Assembly: GCA_003449595.1 (NCBI GenBank)
Contig: DMHB01000194.1
Span: 1-11,439, forward strand
Direction of reading: 5' to 3'
DNA length: 11,439 nt
From: Microscillaceae bacterium
GTDB taxonomy: Bacteria; Bacteroidota; Bacteroidia; Cytophagales; Microscillaceae
The number at the start of each line of letters is the position of its first letter. The stretch's first letter is position 1. The position numbers and the translations under genes are program-made. The notes beneath the pieces were generated by a model. The model was not told the origin of the DNA. It saw only the letters and a program-made list of their open reading frames with translations, and ran no database searches. Positions 1 through 7,113 of this stretch are shown here, one piece after another.

Positions 1-554
1 TCCACGGTAATCAAACAATGCATAAGCTGATTCACTACCCCTTGACTATCGTTGGGGTTTAGTTCAATGAGTTCTTCATAAATGGCAACGCATTCTTCAA
101 CTCTCCAAATTGCAAAAAGACACTCAGCATAACTTTGTAAGCAACGCATAAAGGGTCTTGTTTCATGAAGACCCCAAAAATGACCCTTATGCTTTGCTCT
201 GTATTTCTTATCGAAAATACTTCTTCCGATAGCAATGCCTTTCTCAAAAAAAACCATCCCTATTTGTGGTACGCTTTCTAACAACCCCAACAAAATATAG
301 GCATCTATGCAATTAATATCGAGTTGTAAAGCCTGCTCAATATTCACTCTGGCTTGGACGGGCGACAAGTCATAGGCGTCCATAATTAATTCTTTTGCCT
401 GTTCTTTGGGATCTAAGGAATCGAATGGAAAAGAGGGGATTTCCTTTCCAATGAGACTTTCCATAAATTTTTGCAATTCTTCTTCTGATTGGAAGTTTTG
501 TTCCATAAGAAGCCTCTGAAGATCTGATATGGTCTTATTTGATGATTTTTTCAT
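1..554 (-). CDS. TPR / ST7-like protein, C-terminus cut off by the window edge
   Basis: The minus strand is open from an ATG at 554 to base 1 without a stop, giving the first 184 residues; the C-terminus lies outside the window. Residues 85-110 look like one helical repeat. The diagnostic stretch is residues 124-172, with GHFWGLHETRP (124-134) and, after a helix pair, LNPNDSQG (165-172). From memory of the family, GHFWG(L)xETRPYMR followed by a TPR-like helix pair and LNPNDNQG(I/V)R is typical of bacterial TPR proteins related to the eukaryotic ST7 family. Their molecular role is not established; TPRs generally bind other proteins. There is no signal peptide, so it is probably cytoplasmic. 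It lies 55 bases downstream of the LysE-type gene in the same direction. A poor promoter match (TACTTTTA, complement of 559-566) lies just upstream. Family placement is fairly sure; function unknown. Confidence 0.85.
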   Translation of the reverse strand, partial: MKKSSNKTISDLQRLLMEQNFQSEEELQKFMESLIGKEIPSFPFDSLDPKEQAKELIMDAYDLSPVQARVNIEQALQLDINCIDAYILLGLLESVPQIGMVFFEKGIAIGRSIFDKKYRAKHKGHFWGLHETRPFMRCLQSYAECLFAIWRVEECVAIYEELIELNPNDSQGVVNQLMHCLITV

Positions 555-609
555 AATCTAAAAGTAGAAATTTTTTAAAAAAAACACGCACTTACTTTAA
601 GCCATGCTA

Positions 610-1254
610 TCACTTGTCCCTTTGAAGTGCCAGCCTGACAGCCAGCCCTACAAAAACAGAAGCCATCAGCCACGACTGCACCTTTTGCCAAGCGCTGCGT
701 TGCCCTGCCCAGCCCATCAGCTGAGCCGCACCCAACACCAACAGGCTATTGATACTGAAACTGACCAAGATTTGTAGCAAGCCCAATTGTAACATTTGCG
801 CTGCCATTGAGCCATAGGTGGGCTTGATAAACTGTGGAAAAAACGACAAATAAAACAACGCTACCTTGGGGTTGAGGACGTTGGTCAGCAAACCTGTAAG
901 CCATAGTTGGCGGCTGCTCCAAACCATGGATGGCGTGCGCGTAGTGGTTGCTTGCCGCGCCGGGGTTGGCCTCCCTCCTACCGATTGATACGCCAAAAAC
1001 AACAAATAACCTACTCCTAACCATTTGAGTATCAGCAGCGCCAAGGGTATTTGTGCCAGCAAAGCCGAAAGCCCCAACACCACCAGCGTAATGTGAAACA
1101 AAAAACCACTTGCTACCCCCAGCAAAGCCATAAAACCTGCCTTACGACCTTGTGTGGCGGCGATGGTTAGCAAAAACAACATATTAGGGCCGGGCGTAAG
1201 CACCAAACCCAAGGCTACCAAAGCAAATAGCAGGAGTTCTGAAGTGGGCATCAT
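610..1254 (-). CDS. LysE/RhtB-family amino acid exporter
   Basis: An inner-membrane protein of 214 residues, close to the usual 200-220 of the LysE/RhtB translocators that export amino acids or related metabolites using the membrane gradient. The family signature is clear: an N-terminal hydrophobic helix ending in LTPGPNM (about residues 19-25), a Gly-rich second helix, and the central GLLTNVLNPKVALFYLSFFP block. About six hydrophobic segments are visible, with a polar Thr/Arg-rich loop near residues 97-113 in the middle. The substrate cannot be told from sequence. The frame is open to a TTG at 1260, but two consecutive ATG codons at 1254 and 1251 follow, so I chose 1254. It starts 14 bases after the pirin stop and has no visible promoter of its own, so the two are probably co-transcribed. 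Confidence 0.92.
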   Translation of the reverse strand: MMPTSELLLFALVALGLVLTPGPNMLFLLTIAATQGRKAGFMALLGVASGFLFHITLVVLGLSALLAQIPLALLILKWLGVGYLLFLAYQSVGGRPTPARQATTTRTPSMVWSSRQLWLTGLLTNVLNPKVALFYLSFFPQFIKPTYGSMAAQMLQLGLLQILVSFSINSLLVLGAAQLMGWAGQRSAWQKVQSWLMASVFVGLAVRLALQRDK

Positions 1255-1268
1255 AACCAAGCAGAAGA

Positions 1269-1982
1269 TTATTTTTGATTAATGACTGTTTCAATCAGTA
1301 CAAATTCGGTGTGAGGAGCCACTTCAAAATCAAGTTGGGTTGTATCCCAAATCCCCAACGCATCGCGTGAAAGCAGTGTATGTCCAGCTATTTGTATTTT
1401 TCCGGCTACACAAAACAAGAAAACACACTTGTTGGGCTGTTTGAGGTGATAAGTTAGGGCTTGTGCCTGCTCATAAAAACCCAAGGCAATATAGGCATTT
1501 TGGTTGATCCAGCAATGGGCCAGCCCTTCCTCCGACGATACTACGGTTGTCAAGCGGTTTTTTCTGTTTTCTCTCGGGAAAGCACGCTGCTGGTAACGGG
1601 GATTTACATTTTGCAACTTGGGCTGTATCCAGATTTGCAAAAAATTGGCTTCTCCCGCCCCTATGTTATATTCTTCGTGAAACAAGCCTTGGCCTGCACT
1701 CATAATTTGCACCCCGCCGGCTTCGATGTGGGTACTATAGCCCATACTGTCTTTATGGTTCATTTTTCCTTCCAGCAAAATAGAAATAATCTCCATATTT
1801 TGGTGTGGATGGATGCCAAAGCCCTTGCCTTGTTCCAAAAAATCGTCGTTGAAGGCAAGCAAAGTGCCAAACGCCGAAACCACAGGATTGTAATAATCGC
1901 TGAAGCTGAAATGAAAGTTACTTTTCAGCCAGCCTATGTCTTTTTTGCCTCGTTGCTGGGCAGGGTACCATATAGTCTGCAT
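1269..1982 (-). CDS. Pirin-family bicupin protein, YhhW-like short form
   Basis: A 237-residue protein of the pirin family, a double cupin fold. The N-terminal domain has the full metal set: HPH (His58, His60) and, about 42 residues later, FHEE (His102, Glu104), matching the His-His-His-Glu iron site of pirins. Its length and the C-terminal cupin with QPNKCVFLFCVAGKIQIAG resemble the YhhW subgroup, for which quercetin 2,3-dioxygenase activity has been shown in vitro; the natural substrate is uncertain. There is no signal peptide, so it is cytoplasmic. The ATG at 1982 gives the expected N-terminus. It lies 51 bases after the T9SS gene and is followed after 14 bases by the LysE-type exporter, so pirin and exporter probably form a two-gene operon. 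It is intact, unlike the second pirin gene at the right end, which belongs to a different subgroup. Confidence 0.93.
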   Translation of the reverse strand: MQTIWYPAQQRGKKDIGWLKSNFHFSFSDYYNPVVSAFGTLLAFNDDFLEQGKGFGIHPHQNMEIISILLEGKMNHKDSMGYSTHIEAGGVQIMSAGQGLFHEEYNIGAGEANFLQIWIQPKLQNVNPRYQQRAFPRENRKNRLTTVVSSEEGLAHCWINQNAYIALGFYEQAQALTYHLKQPNKCVFLFCVAGKIQIAGHTLLSRDALGIWDTTQLDFEVAPHTEFVLIETVINQK

Positions 1983-2033
1983 AACGCCCTCAAGTGTGCT
2001 TTTTGGTTAATAATCTCGATAAAAATACTTAAC

Positions 2034-3282
2034 TCATTCTACTACAATTTTTCGGGTCTGTGTAGTTCCATCCGACAGGAGGACGCTGAGTAAATACATA
2101 CCTGCGCCAAGGGAAGCGCGCACCTCGTATGGCGCTTGCTGTATTTCGTCTTTCCAAACTACTTGCCCCCACAAATTATAAATCACTACTTGGCGGATAG
2201 GCAGGATACTTGCCATATTGAAACGACCTTGCGCTATTGGATTGGGGTAAATGCTGAGGACTGCGCCAGTGTCTTCAGGTTTTTCTAAGGCGACGATTTG
2301 CTGCTTATAAAATATACCATCTTCTCGGGCCAAAAACAACCGACCCTGAAACTCGACCAAGTCATAAATAAAGCTATTGGGCACAAACTCCTCTCCTACC
2401 GACCAAGTAGTTCCTGTAGGCACACCCTTTCGCCTCGCTTGTATCCAAGTGCCTCCGTCCAACACATTGGTAATGATATAAAGCCTGTCGAAACCTTCGT
2501 GTAAAAACCGCACCACGCCATTGCGTGCCCCTATTCTGTCGTCGGCCAGGTAAGCCCTCCATCCCTGCTTTTTAAAATTCGGTTTCTATTGACTACAAAA
2601 AGCGTGTCGGAAACGCTAAGCATCTCATCGACATCGAACCCGGGCAACAGACTTCCATAATAAAACTTTTCAGCCCAAAGGTTAGCCGTAAAATCATATA
2701 CATAACAAGTACCGTTGCCACCGGCAGCAATAACCAACTGATTGGCTGCTGCTTCTATAGCATTCACATTTGACGAGTAGTTGGGCAAGCCTTGTTAAAA
2801 GCAAGCCAGCTATCAGTCGCCGCATCATACACAAAAACTCCTTGCCCCAAGGTGGTTGCATATATTTTGCCGTTAAATTGTTGAAAATCAGTTACAGGCA
2901 GGGTGATGTTGCTCCAGTTTTTCCAAGTTTGGCCGTTGTCTTTGCTCTGAAAAATACCATTTCCAAAAGTTCCTACATATAAATCATCATCGATTACTTT
3001 TATGCTAAGCAACCGCGTAGTAGCAATGCTGCTTACTTGTAATGCGTTCCAAGTAAACCCGGCATTGGTAGTTGTAAAGATTCTATTGTCTTCCAAGGCT
3101 GCAAACAATCTATCCGCTTTGACAGCCAAAGCCATCACTGGCGCATTGGGAATGGCTTCCATACGAATCCATTGTGCGTTGGATTGCTGAATAAAACTCA
3201 AATACAGAAAAGTGGATAGTAAAAAGACACGCAATTTTAGCTTAGACTGGCGTAAGCAGTCTTGGGCAAATACATTTTTCAT
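2034..3282 (-). pseudogene. Secreted propeller protein with T9SS C-terminal sorting domain, split by two apparent frameshifts
   Basis: Three minus-strand pieces in three frames together encode one protein of about 416 residues. Piece 1 (from ATG 3282) has a basic then hydrophobic N-terminus ending near SNAQ, a Sec-type signal peptide. Repeated motifs such as TTTNAGFTW, SKDNGQTW and SRDGGLTW at turn positions, each after a strand with a GIFQSK-like pattern, indicate a sialidase/BNR-type beta-propeller. Piece 3 ends in a classic type A T9SS sorting domain: SIYPNP, IYNLWGQVVW, LGAGMYLL and a terminal RKIVVE. The protein would be exported by Sec and T9SS to the surface or medium; its target is unknown. 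Piece 1 should pass into piece 2 at about 2790 (FNKGLPN expected) and piece 2 into piece 3 at about 2545 (GGLTW followed by DDRIGARNG). Each join needs one extra base, and one G in a short G run repairs both. It may be a real pseudogene or an assembly error. Confidence 0.85.
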
Positions 3283-3317
3283 AGTAATTTTTATGATGTA
3301 AGTTTAAAATTTGTGTG

Positions 3318-3325
3318 CAAATTTA
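3318..3325 (-). promoter_or_regulatory. Bacteroidota-type -7 promoter element for the T9SS propeller gene
   Basis: The minus strand reads TAAATTTG here, a perfect match to the TAnnTTTG -7 element used by the primary sigma factor of Bacteroidota. It lies 35 bases before the ATG at 3282, leaving room for a normal AT-rich leader. I see no TTG at the expected -33 distance, so the call rests on the -7 element and its position between the stop of the 149-residue gene and this start. Confidence 0.45.
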
Positions 3326-3354
3326 ATGAAGAGATATTGATCTAAGGGTAATTC

Positions 3355-3804
3355 TCATTCATATTCTCGCCCGATTTTAAACAGAAAGTATAAATCGCTC
3401 CAAGTAGGATTGGAAGGCAATTTCTTTTTGCTTTCGCCATCATTGGTCAGCCACGCCGCCCCGCGCTCTAAAATAATGCTGATGTGCCAATTGAAATAAG
3501 AATCAGTCGGAATGCCCTGTTCTTCAATCATTTTAATCTGATTAGACAAAAACTCCAACAAGTTTTGCAATCCATTTTTATGGGTTAATACCGCTTCGTT
3601 TAAGTCTGTCAATTGAAAGGTAATCAACTCGTTTTTGATAGCGATTTGCCCAGCCTCAGTCAATACCTCCAAAAACAGCTCCCAAGTAGGCGTTTCGGTT
3701 TGGTGATGGTGGAGCGCCTGCAACAAAGCCCGGTAGTATGTATCGAGCCTTGCAGCGCCAGTGGCTATCTGGATTATCTGATTATAAAACTCCGAGGATT
3801 TCAT
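3355..3804 (-). CDS. Hypothetical protein, 149 residues, downstream of two LRR genes
   Basis: I do not recognise this family. The protein is soluble-looking and mostly helical by composition, without signal peptide or membrane segment. Visible marks are a Tyr/Leu-rich N-terminal helix (residues 1-35), the cluster LHHHQTETPTWELFLEVL (31-48), a central amphipathic helix with NLLEFLSNQIKMIEEQG, and a C-terminal aromatic block with SYFNWHISIILERGAAWL (102-119) and WSDLYFLFKIG (135-145). It starts with ATG 30 bases after the stop of the second tandem LRR gene, with no promoter or terminator between, so it is probably the last gene of the LRR operon. That context permits a partner of the LRR proteins, but nothing in the sequence proves it. 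Confidence 0.8.
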   Translation of the reverse strand: MKSSEFYNQIIQIATGAARLDTYYRALLQALHHHQTETPTWELFLEVLTEAGQIAIKNELITFQLTDLNEAVLTHKNGLQNLLEFLSNQIKMIEEQGIPTDSYFNWHISIILERGAAWLTNDGESKKKLPSNPTWSDLYFLFKIGREYE

Positions 3805-3834
3805 CGTTAGGTTTGATTAAAAGCCGCCATTGAA

Positions 3835-4671
3835 TTAGGCATAAATCGTCAAATTGGGCAGGCTGCGCACTTCTTCCGGAATGGATGCAAGGGAATTGTT
3901 TCGTAAATCTAAGTGGGTCAAGTTTTGCAAAGCACCTATTTCGACAGGTAGGCTTTGAAGTTGGTTTCCTCTTAAATCTAAAAAGGAAAGCTTTTGCAAA
4001 GCACCTATTTCGACAGGTAGGCTTTTAAGTTGATTGTCGCCTAAATTTAAACGCACCAAATTTTGTAGTCCACCGATTTCAGCAGGCAAGTATTCAATCG
4101 AATTATCATTTAAATACAAGTAGCCTAAATTTTGTAAAGCAATAATCTCTGTGGGAAAGCTTTGCAGTTGGTTGTTTTCTAAATTAAAAAAGGTCAGTTT
4201 TTGCAAAGCAGTAATCTCAGTAGGCAAACTTTGCAGTTGGTTGTCAAACAAAATTAAATGTGTAAGCTTTTGCAAAGCACCTATTTCAACAGGCAAACTT
4301 TGCAGTTGGTTACGCATTAAAACGATGTTTGTCAAACTTTGCAAACCAACTATCTCGGCAGGTAGGTGCTGAAATTGGTTGCCAGATAAATACAAATGAG
4401 TCAAGTTTTGGAGTAATCTGATAGCCGGACTAAGAACCACTAAATCTTTATCAGATAAGTCAAGTTGTTCCATTTCCAAAAAGGGAGTATCAACAGGCAA
4501 AGCTTCATACGCCATCAACATTTCAAACAAATCTTGCATGTCTTGTGGAGCATAGCCAAAGTGCGCCTTTATCTCGGCTGGATAATTAGCCGCTAATTGA
4601 AGCCCCAAGCGTACATTGGCTTCGTCGGTGCTGCGTAAGAGTAGAAGTAGTTTGTCCAATTCTTTTTGCAT
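3835..4671 (-). CDS. Leucine-rich repeat protein with 9 repeat units
   Basis: A 278-residue protein built as a 66-residue N-terminal domain, nine LRR units of 23 residues (67-273), and the tail LTIYA. The unit consensus is LxxLxLxxNQLQSLPxEIGALQN, the kind of 23-residue repeat common in bacterial and plant intracellular LRRs, which form a curved solenoid for protein binding. The N-terminal domain (LLLLLRSTDEANVRLG, then LAANYP and EIKAHFGY) is shared with the other two LRR proteins here and looks like a helical cap. There is no signal peptide, so it is probably cytoplasmic; the ligand is unknown. I chose ATG 4671 over the TTG at 4677 because it gives the same 66-residue domain as the paralogues. 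It starts 11 bases after the stop of the preceding LRR gene, with no promoter between, so the two are co-transcribed. Its N-terminal domain resembles the distant paralogue (7227-8408) more than its neighbour, while its C-terminus matches the neighbour. Confidence 0.93.
   Translation of the reverse strand: MQKELDKLLLLLRSTDEANVRLGLQLAANYPAEIKAHFGYAPQDMQDLFEMLMAYEALPVDTPFLEMEQLDLSDKDLVVLSPAIRLLQNLTHLYLSGNQFQHLPAEIVGLQSLTNIVLMRNQLQSLPVEIGALQKLTHLILFDNQLQSLPTEITALQKLTFFNLENNQLQSFPTEIIALQNLGYLYLNDNSIEYLPAEIGGLQNLVRLNLGDNQLKSLPVEIGALQKLSFLDLRGNQLQSLPVEIGALQNLTHLDLRNNSLASIPEEVRSLPNLTIYA
3853..4473 (-). repeat. Tandem 69-bp repeats, 9 units, coding for LRRs
   Basis: Nine consecutive 69-bp units, each giving one 23-residue LRR, fill this interval exactly. 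The first unit (4473-4405, MEQLDLSDKD...) is the most divergent and the last (SIPEEVRSLPN) is a distinct end unit. Units ending near 3956 and 4025 share an exact 34-base block (3923-3956 and 3992-4025, offset 69), so at least one unit was copied recently. Confidence 0.9.
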
Positions 4672-4682
4672 TGACAAAGTGA

Positions 4683-5795
4683 TTAAGTATAAATCGTCAA
4701 ATTGGGTAGGCTGCGCACTTCTTCCGGAATAGATGCAAGAGGGTTGTTTCGTAAATCCAAGCTGGTCAAATTTCGCAAAGTGCCTATCTCAGCAGGGATG
4801 CTTTGCAGTTGATTGTTACTTAAATTTAAGCGGGTCAAATTTTGCAAAGCCCCTATCTCAACAGGAATGCTCTGGAGTTGGGTGTTTTGTAAATCTAACT
4901 CACTCAAATTTTGCAACGCGCCTATTTCAGCAGGGATGCTTTGAAGTTGGTTGTAACTTAAATTTAAACTGGTCAAGTTTTGCAAAGCCCCTATCTCAGC
5001 AGAAATGCTTTGGAGTAAATTCTTGGCTAAACGTAGATCCGTCAAGTTCTGCAACGCGCCTATCTCAGCAGGTATGCTTTGCAGTTGATTGTATCCTAAA
5101 AATAAGATGGTCAAGCTTTGCAAAGCACCTATCTCAACAGGAATGCTTTGGATGGGATTGTATTCTAAACGCAGATCTGTCAAGCTTTGCAAAGCACCTA
5201 TCTCAACAGGAATGCTTTGCAGTTGATTGTTACTTAAATACAAGAGGGTCAAATTTTGCAAAGTACCTATTTCAGCAGGCAGGCTTTGAAGGGAATTCTT
5301 TTCTAAACGTAGCTCGGTCAACTCTTGTAAAGCACCTATCTCGGCAGGCAGGCTTTGCAATTGATTATGACTCAAATTTAATTTAGCCAAACTTTTTAAA
5401 GTGCCTATTTCGGCAGGCAGGCTTTGCAGTTGATTGTTTAGTAAGTTTAATTCTGTCAAGTTTTGCAAAGCACCTATTTCAGCTGGCAGGCTTTTTAGGT
5501 GATTATGACTTAAATTCAGTTTAGTCAAATTTTTCAGCAACCCTATTAATGGGCTAAGGGTCTTCAAATCGTTTTGAGATAAGTCAAGATGCTCCATTTC
5601 CCAAAAGGCCGCATCATCAGGCAAAGCATCGTATTTGACCAGGAGCTTATAGAGCGCCTTGAGGTCTTCCAGTGTATAACCCAAATGTGCCTTTATCTCA
5701 GTAGGATAGTTGGCCGCCAAACGAAATCCTAAGCGTATGTTGGCTTCATCGGTGCTGCGCAATAGTAGAAGTAGTTTGTCAAATTCTGTGTCCAT
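4683..5795 (-). CDS. Leucine-rich repeat protein with 13 repeat units
   Basis: A 370-residue protein with the same plan as its neighbours: 66-residue N-terminal domain (MDTEFDKLLLLLRSTDEAN...), thirteen 23-residue LRR units (67-365) and the tail LTIYT. The repeats are unusually uniform: most read NQLQS(L/I)PAEIGALQNLT. A switch from SLP to SIP in the middle divides the array into an N-terminal SLP block and a C-terminal SIP block, as expected if units were copied from neighbours. No signal peptide; probably a cytoplasmic binding protein with an unknown ligand. The frame is open to a TTG at 5834, but ATG 5795 is chosen because the paralogue at 8408 starts at the same residue and the -7 promoter element lies between 5795 and that TTG. 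It is the first gene of a probable operon with the 9-unit LRR gene and the 149-residue gene, and is separated from arsM by a terminator. Confidence 0.94.
   Translation of the reverse strand: MDTEFDKLLLLLRSTDEANIRLGFRLAANYPTEIKAHLGYTLEDLKALYKLLVKYDALPDDAAFWEMEHLDLSQNDLKTLSPLIGLLKNLTKLNLSHNHLKSLPAEIGALQNLTELNLLNNQLQSLPAEIGTLKSLAKLNLSHNQLQSLPAEIGALQELTELRLEKNSLQSLPAEIGTLQNLTLLYLSNNQLQSIPVEIGALQSLTDLRLEYNPIQSIPVEIGALQSLTILFLGYNQLQSIPAEIGALQNLTDLRLAKNLLQSISAEIGALQNLTSLNLSYNQLQSIPAEIGALQNLSELDLQNTQLQSIPVEIGALQNLTRLNLSNNQLQSIPAEIGTLRNLTSLDLRNNPLASIPEEVRSLPNLTIYT
4701..5597 (-). repeat. Tandem 69-bp repeats, 13 units, coding for LRRs
   Basis: Thirteen 69-bp units fill this interval exactly. The best-conserved core of each unit encodes AEIGALQNLT. 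Two neighbouring units share an exact 41-base block (5110-5150 and 5179-5219, offset 69), the longest perfect direct repeat I found in the window and evidence of recent unit duplication. Confidence 0.92.
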
Positions 5796-5801
5796 AGGCT
5801 G

Positions 5802-5834
5802 CAAATTTAGCCTTTTTGTACACACAACTGCCAA
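5802..5834 (-). promoter_or_regulatory. Bacteroidota-type promoter of the 13-unit LRR gene
   Basis: The minus strand has TAAATTTG at 5809-5802, a perfect TAnnTTTG -7 element, and TTG at 5834-5832, 22 bases upstream, within the range reported for -33 elements (a second TTG lies 15 bases away). Only six bases separate the -7 element from the ATG at 5795, so transcription would start at or next to the start codon. The same arrangement precedes the LRR gene starting at 8408. Confidence 0.55.
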
Positions 5835-5842
5835 GCCGAATG

Positions 5843-5881
5843 CAATAAAAAAACTCCTTAAAATGCCCTCTAAGGAGTTTT
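5843..5881 (-). terminator. Intrinsic terminator after arsM
   Basis: A perfect inverted repeat, AAACTCCTTA (5851-5860) with TAAGGAGTTT (5871-5880), extended by one more pair (5850/5881), surrounds a 10-base loop. On the minus strand the stem is followed directly by a T-rich run (TTTTATT). It lies 30 bases after the arsM stop and ends about 10 bases before the -33 element of the following LRR gene, so it separates the arsenic unit from the LRR operon. The plus strand has no T tract after the stem, so it acts in the minus direction only. Confidence 0.85.
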
Positions 5882-5911
5882 ACCCAAAAATCAGCACGGT
5901 CTATTGACCAT

Positions 5912-6748
5912 TTAGCACCCTTCAGGGCCACAACCGCAAGCAGCAGGTTTTTCGGCATAGACCGTAATGCTGAAAATACCAGTACCACCGGCCTTCCATT
6001 GCTCCAGCCCCGCAGCATCCAGATAGTTTGATAGAATATCGTCGGGTATTTGGATGGCTTTTTCTTTCTGCAAAGTAAGGTTGGCAAAACCATTGGCACG
6101 GATGAGTTCCAGATAAGTTTCTTTTTGGATAGCACCAGCCACACAACCAGCGTACATTTCGGCGGTATTGCGCAAAGCCTCGGGCAGCTCGCCTATCAGC
6201 ACCACATCCGAAATGCTAAAATGCCCGCCGGGCTTCAATACACGGTACATTTCTTTGAACACTTGGTCTTTGTTGGGCACCAAGTTCAGCACACAATTGC
6301 TCACGATGACATCGGCCATTTGAGACGAAATAGGCAGGTGTTCGATATCGCCCAAGCGAAATTCAACATTACTAAGGCCGAGTTTTTGAGTATTGGCTTT
6401 GGCCTTTTCTATCATTGCGGGCGTAAAGTCGATGCCGATGACGCGGCCATCTTCACCGGCTTCTTTGCGGGCTACAAAGCAATCGTTGCCGGCACCGCTG
6501 CCCAGGTCGATTACCGTATCGCCAGCTTTGATTTTGGCAAATTGCGTAGGAAGTCCACAGCCCAAACCCAAATCGGCTTCGGGGTTATACCCTTCCAAGG
6601 TGGTGTAGTCGTCGGCCATAATGTTATAGACCTCCGTAGAGCAGCCACCGGCTCCGCAGCACGAAGCCAAGTTGGTTTCTTTGTCCTGTAAAGCAATTTC
6701 GCTGTATTTCTGCTTTACCAAGTCTTTCATTTGATCTGAATTTTCCAT
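5912..6748 (-). CDS. arsM: Arsenite methyltransferase ArsM
   Basis: This enzyme transfers methyl groups from S-adenosylmethionine to trivalent arsenic, giving methylated and partly volatile arsenicals; it acts in the cytoplasm with thiol co-substrates. The 278-residue protein has SAM motif I as VIDLGSGAGND (79-89), the acidic GIDFTP (105-110), LGDIEHLP (132-139), SNCVLNLVP (150-158) and LKPGGHFSISD (171-181). The three cysteines known to bind arsenic in this family are present: Cys64 in LGLGCG, Cys152 in SNCVLN and Cys202 in AGCVAG. There is also a Cys pair with GAGGC near residues 30-36 and a Cys-rich tail, ACGCGPEGC. I prefer ATG 6748 to the TTG at 6799, because MENSDQMK begins the usual N-terminus and the TTG would overlap arsR. 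It starts 22 bases after the arsR stop, so arsR and arsM form an operon, ended by the terminator at 5843-5881. No arsenite efflux or arsenate reductase gene is in the window. Confidence 0.95.
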   Translation of the reverse strand: MENSDQMKDLVKQKYSEIALQDKETNLASCCGAGGCSTEVYNIMADDYTTLEGYNPEADLGLGCGLPTQFAKIKAGDTVIDLGSGAGNDCFVARKEAGEDGRVIGIDFTPAMIEKAKANTQKLGLSNVEFRLGDIEHLPISSQMADVIVSNCVLNLVPNKDQVFKEMYRVLKPGGHFSISDVVLIGELPEALRNTAEMYAGCVAGAIQKETYLELIRANGFANLTLQKEKAIQIPDDILSNYLDAAGLEQWKAGGTGIFSITVYAEKPAACGCGPEGC

Positions 6749-6770
6749 TTTTAAAGAGGGTTTAAACGGT

Positions 6771-7103
6771 TTAACAACATTGATTTTTTTGAATAGCAAG
6801 GGTATTGGCTAAATCGGCAAAGTAATTTTTCAGCTTTTCGATGCCGGCTTCTTCAATACAATAGCAAATGGCATTGCCTTCTACATTGCCTTTGATAAGC
6901 CCTGCATTTTTCAGCTCCTTAAGGTGTTGCGAGATGGTAGGCTGCGCCAAGGGCAGTTCCTCTACAATATCGCTACAAATACAGGTATTGACTTTCAATA
7001 AATATTCGATGATGGCCACCCGAGCAGGATGCCCAATGGCTTTGGACAAAGTAGCCAAGGTGTTTTGCTCGGCGGTAAAGTGTATGGTTTTGGTAGCGCC
7101 CAT
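6771..7103 (-). CDS. arsR: ArsR/SmtB-family arsenite-responsive repressor
   Basis: A 110-residue winged-helix repressor. AIGHPARVAIIEYLL (22-36) is the usual entry helix, and PLAQPTISQHLKELKNAGLI (51-70) is the DNA-recognition helix-turn-helix, followed by the wing (GNVEGNAICYCI). A Cys-x-Cys pair, Cys41 and Cys43 in NTCICSD, stands just before the recognition unit, as in classical ArsR sensors where these residues bind arsenite and release DNA. Further cysteines (80, 82 and the terminal pair 109-110) could supply a third ligand. It probably represses its own operon through the palindrome at 7114-7137 until arsenite binds. ATG 7103 is the only reasonable start. arsM follows after 22 bases; the LRR gene upstream ends 123 bases before it. 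Confidence 0.94.
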   Translation of the reverse strand: MGATKTIHFTAEQNTLATLSKAIGHPARVAIIEYLLKVNTCICSDIVEELPLAQPTISQHLKELKNAGLIKGNVEGNAICYCIEEAGIEKLKNYFADLANTLAIQKNQCC

Positions 7104-7113
7104 ATTTTTATAA

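Noticed and set aside
1461..2093. Plus-strand open frame of 210 codons opposite the pirin gene
   Set aside because: The minus strand here encodes an unmistakable pirin with a complete metal site; the plus-strand translation has no recognisable domain.
4733..5386. Long plus-strand open frame of 217 codons opposite the 13-unit LRR gene, with a repeated LSQQECF-like motif
   Set aside because: It is the antisense shadow of the repeats: because 69 is a multiple of three, a stop-free antisense frame in one unit stays open through all. No promoter or start signal supports it.
6050..6691. Plus-strand open frame of 213 codons opposite arsM
   Set aside because: The arsM frame has all SAM motifs and arsenic-binding cysteines; the opposite frame has only antisense composition.
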